Below, one piece after another: positions 17,360-26,269 of a stretch of DNA of 51,091 nucleotides. The translations under genes and the position numbers were made by a program. Position 1 is the stretch's first letter, and each line of letters begins with the position of its first letter. The notes below the pieces were generated by a model, which searched no databases, had not been told where the DNA came from, and saw only the letters and a list, made by a program, of their open reading frames with translations. The stretch spans positions 1 to 51,091 of the forward strand of contig NZ_WEZT01000004.1 of the NCBI RefSeq assembly GCF_009863985.1, read 5' to 3'. Origin of the DNA: Furfurilactobacillus milii. Its GTDB lineage: Bacteria > Bacillota > Bacilli > Lactobacillales > Lactobacillaceae.

Positions 17360-17845
17360 ATGACAAATGATGAGTTACAACGGTTGGTCATGCAAATTTC
17401 CACGCGGGAGTTTGGCAAACCGTTTAAACATCAGGCCGTGTTCAACTCGCGGCTGCAAACAACGGGTGGTCGCTACCATCTTCGGGATCATCATATTGAT
17501 ATAAATCCGAAAATGTTAACTGATTTCGGTGAAGACACCCTTGAAGGGGTGATTAAGCACGAGCTGGTTCACTATCACTTGTCGATGGCAGGATTGCCAT
17601 TTAATCATCGCAGTCGGGAATTTCGAACCTTGCTGGCACAGGTGGGTGGCAGTCGTTTTGCACCGGCACCTAAACATCGACAAGGACAGACAGTTCGCTC
17701 ACAATCACGGCACATCTATATTTATGAATGTGTAAAATGCGGTCAACGATACACGAGGCGTCGTCGAATCAATACACGGCGATTTGCATGTGGAATTTGT
17801 GGTGGTCGGTTGAATTTGGCAGAAGCTTATACTCAAGAATCTTAA
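17360..17845 (+). CDS. SprT-like zinc protein
   Basis: 161-aa protein of the SprT/YdcK family. The zinc metallopeptidase motif HELVH is at residues 67-71, with a further His73. The C-terminal zinc ribbon has cysteines at 124, 127, 144 and 147 (CVKC and CGIC), separated by an Arg-rich stretch. The SprT fold is related to the eukaryotic Spartan protease, but the function of the short bacterial forms is unsettled. Ribosome binding site GGAGG precedes the ATG at 17360. It is a single gene between a terminator and the AI-2E family gene. Confidence 0.88.
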   Translation: MTNDELQRLVMQISTREFGKPFKHQAVFNSRLQTTGGRYHLRDHHIDINPKMLTDFGEDTLEGVIKHELVHYHLSMAGLPFNHRSREFRTLLAQVGGSRFAPAPKHRQGQTVRSQSRHIYIYECVKCGQRYTRRRRINTRRFACGICGGRLNLAEAYTQES

Positions 17846-17950
17846 GAAACCGTGAAACTCGTCTGTAGAATTCGAATGTCGTAATGGCTATTGTACACTG
17901 TATGGCAGAATACGCTATGATAGCTGTATCGATGAATGTGGGGGTAGGGT

Positions 17951-18991
17951 ATGGAACGAATTTATCAGTGGCTTAAGAAAGAGGACGTTCAACTTTATTT
18001 AACCTTGGCGTTTTTGATCTTTGTGTTGTTTTGTTTTCGCCACTTTCTCTCCATTATTTTGCTAATTACGATTTTTTCTTTCTTAGCATTAAAAGTGACG
18101 GCTCGTTTACGACAATGGTTGCCCATTGGTCAGGTGCTGGCGACTTTGATTGTGTATGTGGTGGTAATTGGCTTAGTTGTCCTAGCTATCTCCTACGCGG
18201 CACCCTCTTTGGCTAGCCAGTTTTCCGGCATCCCTCATTTGATTATGAAAGCGATCAATGATCATCCAGTTTGGGATAAGCAATTAGACACGTGGGTGAA
18301 TAAAGCACTCAACAGTAGTGAAATTATGAAACACGGACAAACGGCTTTGGAAACGGGGCTACGTGGACTGGAAAGTGTCGGCACAGCCTTCTCGCACGTG
18401 GGGGTTGCCATTTTCTTGAGCTTGATTTTTACCGCGTCTTACGGTCGGATGAAGCGATTTGGGGATGCGTTTTTACACAGCCGTTTTAAAAAGTTCTTCA
18501 CCAATGTTTATTTCTTAGTTCGCAAGTTTGTTACTATTTTGGGAACGGTTGTGGATACGCAATTAATTATTTGTTCAATTAACACGGTTTTGATGACCAT
18601 TGGCTTATTTTTCCTAAAGATGCCAAGTTTAATGGTGTTAGCCGTAATTGTCTTTATCCTTGGATTGGTGCCTGTTGCTGGGGTGCTCATTTCGATGGTG
18701 CCATTAACGTTGATCGCGTTTGCGAGCGGCGGTATCTGGCGGGTCGTGGAAGTGATTATCTTAGTTATTGTGATTCACTTCTTTGAATCTTATTTCTTGC
18801 ACCCACGTCTTATGGCCACTGCCACCGATTTACCGATTTTTGTGACATTCATGACTTTGATTGTGAGTGAAGAGATATTCGGTGTTTGGGGACTGATTGT
18901 TGGGTTGCCAACTGTGGCATTCTTCCTCGATCTCTTTGGCGTTCATCCCCAGCCAAATGATGGGCCAATCATGCAAGCAGCTTCGTGGTGA
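17951..18991 (+). CDS. AI-2E family transporter (PerM/YtvI type)
   Basis: 346-aa membrane protein with two N-terminal helices, a soluble stretch at about residues 95-145 and a cluster of helices at the C-terminal end, the layout of the PF01594 (AI-2E transporter) family. The family block FFESYFLHPRLMATATDLP is typical. Members include TqsA (AI-2 export), PerM permeases and sodium/proton antiporters, so the substrate is unknown. The ATG at 17951 follows GGGGGTAGGG. It is followed by a tRNA-Leu gene with its own promoter. Confidence 0.85.
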   Translation: MERIYQWLKKEDVQLYLTLAFLIFVLFCFRHFLSIILLITIFSFLALKVTARLRQWLPIGQVLATLIVYVVVIGLVVLAISYAAPSLASQFSGIPHLIMKAINDHPVWDKQLDTWVNKALNSSEIMKHGQTALETGLRGLESVGTAFSHVGVAIFLSLIFTASYGRMKRFGDAFLHSRFKKFFTNVYFLVRKFVTILGTVVDTQLIICSINTVLMTIGLFFLKMPSLMVLAVIVFILGLVPVAGVLISMVPLTLIAFASGGIWRVVEVIILVIVIHFFESYFLHPRLMATATDLPIFVTFMTLIVSEEIFGVWGLIVGLPTVAFFLDLFGVHPQPNDGPIMQAASW

Positions 18992-19038
18992 TAAATAGGT
19001 GCTAAACGGAAATATGCGGAGAGAATGTCAAAGAGTAA

Positions 19039-19067
19039 TTGCCAAGTCTGCGAATGTCTGGTAGAAT
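19039..19067 (+). promoter_or_regulatory. Promoter of tRNA-Leu (TAA)
   Basis: -35 TTGCCA (19039-19044), 17-nt spacer, -10 TAGAAT (19062-19067), 13 nt before the tRNA. Confidence 0.55.
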
Positions 19068-19080
19068 TATTTTCGTTGAT

Positions 19081-19165
19081 GCGGCCATGGCGGAATTGGC
19101 AGACGCGCAAGATTAAGGATCTTGTGATCCCTTCGATCATCCGAGTTCAAGTCTCGGTGGCCGCA
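19081..19165 (+). tRNA. tRNA-Leu (TAA)
   Basis: 85-nt type II tRNA with acceptor GCGGCCA/TGGCCGC. The anticodon loop TTAAGGA in stem CAAGA/TCTTG gives anticodon TAA, and a long variable arm is present. Discriminator A. Confidence 0.95.
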
Positions 19166-19197
19166 TAATCAGATTGGTTAACTAGGCTGACTAATCT

Positions 19198-19242
19198 AAA
19201 AAGATCCTCGTAGTGATGATTTCACTACGAGGATCTTTTTTT
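19198..19242. terminator. Bidirectional terminator
   Basis: The palindrome AAAGATCCTCGTAGTGA with TCACTACGAGGATCTTT has A and T runs on either side. It ends the tRNA-Leu transcript on plus and the FMN-binding protein transcript on minus. Confidence 0.9.
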
Positions 19243-19256
19243 GTCGTGGATGACTT

Positions 19257-19700
19257 TTAAAAACTGAGATTAATTTTTCGTTGGCCCAAACCGGCATCCA
19301 CGTGAACATCGTGAAGTTTAATTTCATAAGCAACTAGTTGTGGTCCAATGGCATCCCATACGTGCTGGTAATTAGGTACCAACTCTAAGTAGCGGGGAAG
19401 TAAGTCATCAGCCATCGTTTTTTCAGATGGGGTGATGGTAACGTGATGCGCGCGGACAAAGGGATTTGTCGTTTCACTTTCGTGAGGAATGGTAATCAGG
19501 GCTGCATCTGCGTGTTTTGCGTAAATTGCTAATGCATTACTGCCACGAACGGATGAAAAATATAATGTATCTGGCTGATCGGCATACCAGACAAAATTAA
19601 TCACTTTAACGTCAGCAGTATCATTTAATGATGTACTTAGTGCGAGTTTGTCTGCTGTTGCATAAACCTGCTGCAGTAGTTCAATGTCTTGTTTATCCAT
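19257..19700 (-). CDS. Pyridoxamine 5'-phosphate oxidase-like FMN-binding protein
   Basis: 147-aa protein of the split-barrel FMN-binding (PNPOx-like) superfamily. The early part has the barrel pattern (LALSTS, then VKVINFVWYADQPDTLYFSS), followed by the SNALAIYAKHADAALI helix-strand used in flavin binding. Enzymatic role unknown; such proteins are usually flavin or F420-type reductases or stress proteins. AAGGAG precedes the ATG. It is the last gene of the minus-strand run AraC - MFS - this gene, 20 nt after the MFS stop, so probably co-transcribed. Confidence 0.7.
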   Translation of the reverse strand: MDKQDIELLQQVYATADKLALSTSLNDTADVKVINFVWYADQPDTLYFSSVRGSNALAIYAKHADAALITIPHESETTNPFVRAHHVTITPSEKTMADDLLPRYLELVPNYQHVWDAIGPQLVAYEIKLHDVHVDAGLGQRKINLSF

Positions 19701-19720
19701 AATTAAACTCCTTTAAGAAA

Positions 19721-20950
19721 CTAGTTTGAACTTTCCGAATTTGATGTGTGGAAATGAAAACGGGTGGATGGAATACCGATGTAGACAAGTAAGAAATCCG
19801 CTGCAAGCGCGATGGCGGTGAAAATAAAGACACCACGGTAATCAAATAAGTTTGAAACAAATCCACCAAGCAGTGAACCAAGCATACTGCCAAGTGCCTG
19901 AAATGATTGATTCCAACTAAATACTCGCCCAGTCACGTTAACAGGTGAGTTCTTGACCAACAAAGTTTGAACGGTGGGAAATAACGCGCCATCTGAAATT
20001 CCAATCATAAATCGCAGAACACCGAGCATGCCAACGGTGCTGACAAATCCTTGAGGGAAGTACATAAGGACAGCAAAAATGAATCCACCCATGAGCACTT
20101 TTTCCGTGCCAATGCGATCACCAAGCCGACCAAGTTGTGGTGCCGACACTAAAGTTGATATACCGGGCAGCGCCGCAATGATACCAGCAACAATCGTTAG
20201 GTTAGCAGTGTGCGACATTAATTCGCGAACGTACAAACTAAGAATCGGTGTGATTGAATTATTGCCCATTTGAATAAGCATGGTAGAAATTAACAGGATT
20301 ACAATCGCCCTGGCAGACTTAAATGAGGCAAACACTTCCTTAGTGGATTGCATCTTAGCTCGCGGAATTGGTGTGAAGTGTTCATGTACCAAAAATAAAC
20401 TAAGAAAGAAAACGACCGCGAGTAAAAAACCGGTAATGAAGAAGGTCATTCGAATAGAAAAAATTGCGGCCAGTGTGCCACCGAGAATTGGTCCAATTAA
20501 GTTACCGCTGACATAACCAGTGGTTAGAATGCCCAGTGCACTACCGCTTTTCGATTTTGGTGTTTCCGTGGCAATCAGCGCACTTGCGTTGGGAATGTAT
20601 CCGGCACAAAGGCCTTGCAGGAAACGTAGCAGAATCAACATCCAAATATTATGGACAAAACCCATTAAGGCGATAACAACGGCCATCCCTGCGCTCGATC
20701 GCAGAAGCATCAGTTTTCGTCCTTTACGGTCAGCGAGTTGTCCCCATAGCGGTGAAACAACTGCAATGACAAAAAAAGTAACTGCATATGTAACGCCACT
20801 GTAGATGGTTAGCTGCCCCTTTGTAAACGTGCCAAGCTGATCAACGTACAGTGATAAAAATGGCATAATTTCGCTAAATCCCATACCGGCAATAAAAGTG
20901 CCTAGCCAGAGAACGGCTAAATTGCGGCGCCATCCATTTTGATTCTTCAA
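19721..20950 (-). CDS. MFS multidrug-type efflux transporter
   Basis: 409 aa with 12 predicted membrane segments in two halves. Motif A is well kept (GQLADRKGRKLML), and motif C-like glycine/proline spacing in the fifth helix (GNLIGPILGG) marks drug/H+ antiporters of the PmrA/TetA type. The second half repeats motif A as GRLGDRIGTEKV. The start is TTG at 20950, with AAGGAGG at the correct spacing. It sits between the AraC gene (21 nt upstream) and the FMN-binding protein gene. Substrate unknown; export of a compound sensed by the AraC protein is plausible but inferred. Confidence 0.85.
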   Translation of the reverse strand: MKNQNGWRRNLAVLWLGTFIAGMGFSEIMPFLSLYVDQLGTFTKGQLTIYSGVTYAVTFFVIAVVSPLWGQLADRKGRKLMLLRSSAGMAVVIALMGFVHNIWMLILLRFLQGLCAGYIPNASALIATETPKSKSGSALGILTTGYVSGNLIGPILGGTLAAIFSIRMTFFITGFLLAVVFFLSLFLVHEHFTPIPRAKMQSTKEVFASFKSARAIVILLISTMLIQMGNNSITPILSLYVRELMSHTANLTIVAGIIAALPGISTLVSAPQLGRLGDRIGTEKVLMGGFIFAVLMYFPQGFVSTVGMLGVLRFMIGISDGALFPTVQTLLVKNSPVNVTGRVFSWNQSFQALGSMLGSLLGGFVSNLFDYRGVFIFTAIALAADFLLVYIGIPSTRFHFHTSNSESSN

Positions 20951-20971
20951 ATAAAACCGCCTCCTTATTTA

Positions 20972-21880
20972 TTAATCCATTGGATGTTGAATTGTGTTTT
21001 TGATTTGCGGCTGTGACTGCCGGTTGAACGTATTCATCAATGTAATATTACGTTCATGTTCTTGACGGCTCTGTTTACGATATGCAATGGGGTGGGTACC
21101 AATTGTTTTGGTGAAAGATTTGGTGAGGTAGTTGGCATCCAGGCCGATCTTAATAGCAATATCGTTTACGCTTAAATCTGTGTATTCTAAGTAATTTTGG
21201 GCGTGTTTCAAACGGATGTGCTGCAATAGATTCATTGGCGTGAGACCAGTTTCTCGTTTGCAGATCCGGATAAGGTAATTCTTGCTGTAGTTAAAGTGGG
21301 CGGCCAGCTCCGGCAATTGAATGGGTTCTGCATAATGTGCTTGCAGATACTTCAATAGCGGAAAATCAGTGTTGATGTCAATGAGGCGGTCTAAGTTATG
21401 CGTGCTGGACTCCGTCGGTTGCTGTTTGAAAATTGTTGACAGTAAGAGTTGTTTGAAATCGACATCTAGTTGCAAAGCGGCAGCAGGAAATCGTTTTTGT
21501 TCCGCTGGAATGGCTTCGTTTAAAAGTGCATAAAAGGGAGAAACGTCTTCAACATCGAAAATATGTTGGCTGGCGTTTTTTTCAATTAATCCAGCAATGT
21601 CGGCCTGAAGGTCAAACTTAACGTCGAGAACAACTGTTTCGTGTTCGAAGTGAAATGAGTGTGTTGTGTATGGCGGAATAAAGACAAGTTGGTTTGCAAA
21701 CACACTTACCGAAACCGAATCGTCCCCGTTAGACTGTGTTAGATCAGTATACTCCTGCCCGCTGAGAACCAATTGAACCTGAGCAAAATCATGCTGATGT
21801 GGTTCAACAGTTTCATGACGGTGATACAGGCGGCCACTGAGCCATAGGACTTTGAGCTGTAGATCACGAACTTCTGACAT
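20972..21880 (-). CDS. AraC-family transcriptional regulator
   Basis: 302 aa. The N-terminal cupin-like sensing domain includes VEPHQHDFAQVQLVLSGQEY (His-rich start of the AraC binding pocket). The two C-terminal helix-turn-helix motifs run from about residue 190 (ELAAHFNYSKNYLIRICKRE, then DIAIKIGLDANYLTKSFTK). The ATG at 21880 is chosen because GGGAGAG lies just before it; an ATG 18 nt further out lacks a site. It leads the minus-strand operon with the MFS exporter and is divergent from the MFS-HIT-SDR operon, so it may regulate either or both. The sensed molecule is unknown. Confidence 0.88.
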   Translation of the reverse strand: MSEVRDLQLKVLWLSGRLYHRHETVEPHQHDFAQVQLVLSGQEYTDLTQSNGDDSVSVSVFANQLVFIPPYTTHSFHFEHETVVLDVKFDLQADIAGLIEKNASQHIFDVEDVSPFYALLNEAIPAEQKRFPAAALQLDVDFKQLLLSTIFKQQPTESSTHNLDRLIDINTDFPLLKYLQAHYAEPIQLPELAAHFNYSKNYLIRICKRETGLTPMNLLQHIRLKHAQNYLEYTDLSVNDIAIKIGLDANYLTKSFTKTIGTHPIAYRKQSRQEHERNITLMNTFNRQSQPQIKNTIQHPMD

Positions 21881-21940
21881 GAGTTCTCTCCCAATCATTT
21901 TAGTGTGATAAATTCCATAAATCGAGCAAATTAAGGCAAA

Positions 21941-21967
21941 ATGTAAGCGCTTAAGCTCTATTATAAT
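21941..21967 (+). promoter_or_regulatory. cre-like site and -10 of the MFS-HIT-SDR operon
   Basis: ATGTAAGCGCTTAAGC (21941-21956) resembles the CcpA cre consensus TGWAANCGNTNWCA except for its last two bases. The -10 TATAAT is at 21962-21967. No good -35 is visible; the cre-like site occupies that place. A promoter without -35 next to an araC gene suggests activation by the AraC protein and catabolite repression by CcpA. Confidence 0.6.
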
Positions 21968-22050
21968 GAATCATGAAAGCGAAGGATAGCTAGCAACTTC
22001 ATGGAAAAGTTTTCACAAACCATAAAAATTACATGCATAAGGATGTGTTA

Positions 22051-23409
22051 ATGATGACAGAGGCTAAGCAAAGCGCTCTTAAAAAGGTAACATGGCATAT
22101 ACTACCATACCTTTTTATCATTTACTTTATTGCCTTTCTGGATCGAAGTAGTATCACGTATGCTTCTATCGGGGGGATGGATAAAGATTTAGGTTTGACT
22201 GCAACCACATACGGTTTCATCGCCGGAATCTTCTTCATCGGCTACTTCCTGTTTGGGATTCCCGGTAACATGATGCTTGAAAAGATTGGTGCTCGTCGTT
22301 GGATGGCATTTATCTTGGTTTTCTGGGGCACTGTTACTTTGGTAACTGGGTTTGTTGCCAATGTACCAATGCTGATTGTGCTACGGTTCTTACTCGGTGT
22401 TTCCGAAGCTGGTTTGTTCCCAGGCATGACCCTTTACATTACGTATTGGATTCGCAGTAAAGATCGTGCACGGGCTATCGCAGCATTCATGGTTGCACCG
22501 CCAGTTGCAAACTCAATTGGTGCACCAATTGCAACATGGATTATTACTCAGGTTCACATGGCATTAAACCTTGAAGGTTGGCGTTGGTTATTCATTATCA
22601 TTGGGATTCCTGCCATTTTGATGGGTGTTTACACCGTCTTCTTCTTGGCCGACAAACCAGATACCGCCAAGTGGTTAACCACCGATGAAAAGAGTTGGTT
22701 GGAGAAAGCACTTGCCGACGATGTTAAGCAAGAAAGTGAAAAGAAAGTCATTAAGGCACCATTTGTTGACGCCTTCAAAGACGGCAAGATTTGGAAGATG
22801 ACTGGAATTAACTTCTTCTATTGTATCGGTTTGTACGGGATTACGTTCTGGATGCCTCAAATGGTTAAGTCCTTATCAAGTAGCTTAACCACGATGCAAG
22901 TTGGTTTGATTAGTGCGATTCCTTACCTGCTTGGTGCAGTTGCATTGGTTATCAACGGTCAGTGGTCTGACCGTAGTGGTGAACGAATCTGGCATACTGC
23001 CGGTGGTGCTTTGCTTGGTGGCCTTGGATTTATCGGCGCTGCATTAACCACATCTGTTCCTGTTATGTCCGTTGGTTTCATTTGCCTGTCTGCCATTGGG
23101 GTTTATGCTTACTCCGGTCCTTACTGGGCAATTACGACGACGGTTGATCCTCGGATTGCTGCCGTTGGTTTAGGAATCGTGAACGCTGTTGGTAACTTTG
23201 GTGGTTTCTTCGGACCATACGCAATTGGTTGGTTAAAGAGTGCCACTGGTAGCACAACGGTGGGGATGTACTTCTTAGCCGGTGCATTGATTATTACCGG
23301 ACTGATCGTTCTCAGTTTGCACTCAAGTAAGAGTGCGACTCAAACTGCAAAGGCTACGGATGAAGAAGTCACGGCAGATGCAGAAACACAGAATCACCCA
23401 ATTAACTAG
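22051..23409 (+). CDS. MFS transporter, anion:cation symporter (ACS) type
   Basis: 452 aa, 12 predicted membrane segments. The N-terminal pattern (YFIAFLDRSSITYA, GFIAGIFFIGYFLFGIPGNMML, EKIGARRWM) is that of the ACS subfamily, which takes up organic anions such as tartrate, glucarate, phthalate or hydroxyphenylacetate. The ATG at 22051 is preferred since AAGGA lies 7 nt upstream of it, whereas the ATG at 22033 has none. First gene of an operon with the HIT and SDR genes, divergent from araC. Uptake of an organic acid that induces the operon is the simplest reading; substrate unknown. Confidence 0.85.
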   Translation: MMTEAKQSALKKVTWHILPYLFIIYFIAFLDRSSITYASIGGMDKDLGLTATTYGFIAGIFFIGYFLFGIPGNMMLEKIGARRWMAFILVFWGTVTLVTGFVANVPMLIVLRFLLGVSEAGLFPGMTLYITYWIRSKDRARAIAAFMVAPPVANSIGAPIATWIITQVHMALNLEGWRWLFIIIGIPAILMGVYTVFFLADKPDTAKWLTTDEKSWLEKALADDVKQESEKKVIKAPFVDAFKDGKIWKMTGINFFYCIGLYGITFWMPQMVKSLSSSLTTMQVGLISAIPYLLGAVALVINGQWSDRSGERIWHTAGGALLGGLGFIGAALTTSVPVMSVGFICLSAIGVYAYSGPYWAITTTVDPRIAAVGLGIVNAVGNFGGFFGPYAIGWLKSATGSTTVGMYFLAGALIITGLIVLSLHSSKSATQTAKATDEEVTADAETQNHPIN

Positions 23410-23444
23410 TGATCAAATAATTTAAATAAAGAGAGGTTTTTATC

Positions 23445-23876
23445 ATGGTTGAACGTTTCCAAAAAGATTGTATGTATTGTGCCCATACTGAAAAGCTTGA
23501 CGCAAACTACATTGAAATCGAATCATTGCATGTTGCTACAGTTTACTTAGCACGTGACCAAACACACCTTGGCCGTGTTGCGGTTGTTTTGAACTGGCAC
23601 GTTGACGAACCATTCCAGTTGACAGATGTTGAACGTCATGAATTTTATGATGACGTTGCACACGCTGCTGAAGCTGTTGAAAAGGCCGTTAACCCAGGTA
23701 AGATCAACTACGGAACTTATGGCGACACGGTTTCTCACTTGCACGTTCACGTTGTGCCAAAGAAGCCTGGCGACAGTGATTGGAACGATGCCTTTGTTAA
23801 CAACCCTGAAAACCCTAAGAAGTTGACCGATTCAGAATACGAAGACATTATCAACAAGATTAAGGAAAACCTATAG
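23445..23876 (+). CDS. HIT family protein
   Basis: 143-aa histidine-triad protein; the catalytic signature HLHVHVVP lies near residues 101-108. A CMYC pair near the N-terminus (Cys9, Cys12) may bind zinc, as in some HIT hydrolases. Family members hydrolyse nucleoside phosphoramidates, dinucleoside polyphosphates or acyl-adenylates. It sits 35 nt behind the ACS transporter and 60 nt before an SDR. A nucleotide hydrolase in a small catabolic operon is unusual. Ribosome binding site GAGAGG precedes the ATG. Confidence 0.88.
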   Translation: MVERFQKDCMYCAHTEKLDANYIEIESLHVATVYLARDQTHLGRVAVVLNWHVDEPFQLTDVERHEFYDDVAHAAEAVEKAVNPGKINYGTYGDTVSHLHVHVVPKKPGDSDWNDAFVNNPENPKKLTDSEYEDIINKIKENL

Positions 23877-23936
23877 AGTGATGCCGACGCCTGGGAACGG
23901 GCTTAGCACACATTTAAAAAAGGAGCGTATTAAGTT

Positions 23937-24677
23937 ATGACTGTTAAAGGTAAAGTTGTTGTTATCGCAGGTGCTTCATCAGGTATTGGTGCTGCAACTG
24001 CTAAGAAGTTAGCTGCACATGGTGCCAAGTTATTCATCGGTGCCCGGCGTGAAGACTTGCTGAAACAACAAGTTGAAGAAATCACCGCAGATGGTGGCGA
24101 AGCAGCTTACAAGACTGTCGATGTTACGGACAAGAACTCCGTTGCTGACTTTGTTAAGGCTGCTCACGACAAGTATGGCAAGATCGATGTTATGTACAAC
24201 AACGCAGGTGTTATGCCAAACTCTGCCTTACGTGATTTGAAGGTGGAAGATTGGGAACAAGCTTTCCAAATCAACGTTATGGGTGTTCTGTACGGTATTG
24301 CTGCTGCATTACCAATCATGAAGGAACAAGGCTTCGGCCACTTCATCGCAACCGACTCAAACGCCGGCCATGTTATTAACCCTAATGCTGCCATCTACTC
24401 AGGTACTAAGTTTGCGCTTCGTGCCATCATGGATGCTCTCCGTCAAGAGGAAGGTCCTAACATGATTCGTTCCACCATCGTATCACCAGGTAACGTTAAT
24501 ACGTCACTATGGAAGACTGTTGGTGACCCTGAATTGCAAAAGAAGGCCCGTGCTCGTGAAGAAGAAATCGGCTTGGACCCAGAAGATTTGGCAAACGCAG
24601 TACTTTATGCCATTGACCAACCTGAAAATGTTGGTATCGATGAAATTCTGTTACGGCCAACTGTTCAAGAAAACTAA
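23937..24677 (+). CDS. Short-chain dehydrogenase/reductase (SDR)
   Basis: 246-aa classical SDR. The cofactor-binding motif GASSGIG is near residues 12-18, NNAG (NNAGVM) near residue 87, a catalytic Ser in the ATDSNAG stretch, and YSGTK provides Tyr and Lys of the active site. An Arg-Arg right after the second strand (GARRED) suggests preference for NADP(H). It acts on an alcohol or carbonyl of unknown identity. Last gene of the operon, 60 nt after HIT, with AAAGGAG before the ATG and a terminator following. Together with the transporter it may oxidise or reduce the imported compound. Confidence 0.9.
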   Translation: MTVKGKVVVIAGASSGIGAATAKKLAAHGAKLFIGARREDLLKQQVEEITADGGEAAYKTVDVTDKNSVADFVKAAHDKYGKIDVMYNNAGVMPNSALRDLKVEDWEQAFQINVMGVLYGIAAALPIMKEQGFGHFIATDSNAGHVINPNAAIYSGTKFALRAIMDALRQEEGPNMIRSTIVSPGNVNTSLWKTVGDPELQKKARAREEEIGLDPEDLANAVLYAIDQPENVGIDEILLRPTVQEN

Positions 24678-24713
24678 TTTAGTTTTTGCTTTCGGTTAAA
24701 CTGACTAATTAAT

Positions 24714-24758
24714 AAATCCCATCATCCCGGTATTAATTGCTAAGATGATGGGATTTTT
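24714..24758 (+). terminator. Terminator of the MFS-HIT-SDR operon
   Basis: AAATCCCATCATC and GATGATGGGATTT form a 13-bp stem followed by a T run. Confidence 0.88.
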
Positions 24759-25150
24759 GTTTGCTAGGCATAATATGACATTTTATGATTTAAATGGCGT
24801 TGGATGACGCTTACGGTTGTCAACCTTGACACGCTCCAGCTTGTATAGTTGCTAATTTCATGTAGATGTCATTTAATGTCCAACGATCTTTTGTAAATAA
24901 TCGAATACTTTATACTATTAGCGTTTCTGGTCAGCGTAACGGCAGCCAATGTCTAAACCTAAGCGCTTGAATAGTACGACTAATGAAAGTGCGTTTGCGC
25001 AACTAAGTATGCAAGTGTTCATAAGAAAAAATTAAAATCACGGTATAAACGGTAAATGTTTGCCGTTATTTCTCGCCTTGTGGACAAACTTGGTTTACAA
25101 TCTGTAGGCGTGAGTAATTAGGAAGAATTAATTCCTTGGGGGACCCGAAT
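24759..25150. other. Intergenic region upstream of the LCP gene
   Basis: 392 nt without a gene. A possible promoter is TTGTAA (24893-24898) with TACTAT 16 nt later. AAGCGCTT near 24962 is a bare half of a cre-like sequence and not a convincing site. No stable hairpin or ORF of note. Confidence 0.4.
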
Positions 25151-26170
25151 ATGGATAACGAACCAAATCAAGAACCATCAAGAATGCAACGCCATAATGA
25201 ACAACCAACGAGTGGTAAAAAGGGTGGCAATGGTCGTCGCCGTTTTCACCCTTGGCGCTGGTTCTGGGGCATTGTCATTGTCTTAGTGTTAGCAATTGTC
25301 GGTTTTGGGGCAATGGCTTATCACAACATCAATTCAGCCAGCAACAAAGCTTATAAATCGGCCGGAATTACTAAGGCACGTGACACACAGTCAGTGCTAA
25401 AGAGTAAGAAGCCAATTTCAATTATGTTCCTGGGAACTGATACCGGTGCTTTGGGACGAACTGATAAAGGTCGTACCGACACGATCATGATTGCTACCAT
25501 CAACCCACGGACTAAGAAGATGCTGCTTGTCAGCTTACCTCGTGACACGATGACAGATATTGCTGGTTATCCTCAGGATTCACCGGCTAAGATCAACGCT
25601 GCCTACTCATACGGTGGCGTTGGGACAACCATTAAGACGGTTCAAAATCTGTTGAACATTCCAATCGACTACTATGCGCTGTTGAACATGGGTGGTTTGG
25701 AAAAAGCGATTAATGAAGTGGGTGGTGTGACGGTTACATCACCATTAACTTTCAACTATGAAGGTGCTTCTTTTGTAAAGGGTCAAACCTACCACATGAA
25801 CGGCTCAACTGCCTTGAAGTTCTCACGGATGCGTTATGATGATCCTCAAAACGATTATGGTCGTCAAACACGTCAACGGTTAGTTGTTCAAGCACTGTTT
25901 AGAAAGTCCATTTCTGTTCAGACGGTTTTGAATCCTAGTTTCTTAAACTCGATTGCTAATGAGTCGCAAACAGATTTAACCAGCTCTGACTTGGTTAAAC
26001 TTGCATCTAGCTATCGTTCTTCTACTAAAGACATGACCACTGACCACATGCAAGGACAAGGTCAGATGATTAATGGTCAATCGTTTGAAGTGGTCAGTTC
26101 AAGCGAGAAGCAACGGGTTACTAATGAGATCCGTAAGAGTTTGGACCTTTCAGCAAAAACGGATGAATAA
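25151..26170 (+). CDS. LytR-CpsA-Psr (LCP) family protein
   Basis: 339-aa membrane-anchored enzyme that attaches glycopolymers such as teichoic acids or capsule to peptidoglycan. A basic cytoplasmic N-terminus (to about residue 35) leads into one helix (WFWGIVIVLVLAIVGFGAM), then the extracellular LCP domain with FLGTDTG, RTDTIMIATINP, LPRDTM, KINAAYSYGG and RMRYDDPQNDYGRQTRQR, the arginines that hold the polyprenyl pyrophosphate. The ATG at 25151 follows GGGGGA by 8 nt; a TTG at 25136 behind AGGAAG is a possible alternative start. Ends in a bidirectional terminator. Confidence 0.9.
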   Translation: MDNEPNQEPSRMQRHNEQPTSGKKGGNGRRRFHPWRWFWGIVIVLVLAIVGFGAMAYHNINSASNKAYKSAGITKARDTQSVLKSKKPISIMFLGTDTGALGRTDKGRTDTIMIATINPRTKKMLLVSLPRDTMTDIAGYPQDSPAKINAAYSYGGVGTTIKTVQNLLNIPIDYYALLNMGGLEKAINEVGGVTVTSPLTFNYEGASFVKGQTYHMNGSTALKFSRMRYDDPQNDYGRQTRQRLVVQALFRKSISVQTVLNPSFLNSIANESQTDLTSSDLVKLASSYRSSTKDMTTDHMQGQGQMINGQSFEVVSSSEKQRVTNEIRKSLDLSAKTDE

Positions 26171-26189
26171 ACTGCTAGAAAGACAAAAC

Positions 26190-26235
26190 AAAACTGCCAG
26201 AATGATGAGTAAAATCGTCACTCTGGCAGTTTTTA
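26190..26235. terminator. Bidirectional terminator between LCP and rpsN
   Basis: AAAACTGCCAGA with TCTGGCAGTTTT, A and T runs on both sides. It serves the converging LCP (plus) and rpsN (minus) genes. Confidence 0.9.
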
Positions 26236-26269
26236 GTTAAAAGTTGTTTATATAGATTGGACCAACGCA

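Noticed and set aside
24955-24972. AAGCGCTT upstream of the LCP gene as a cre site.
   Set aside because: The flanking TG and CA of the cre consensus are missing.
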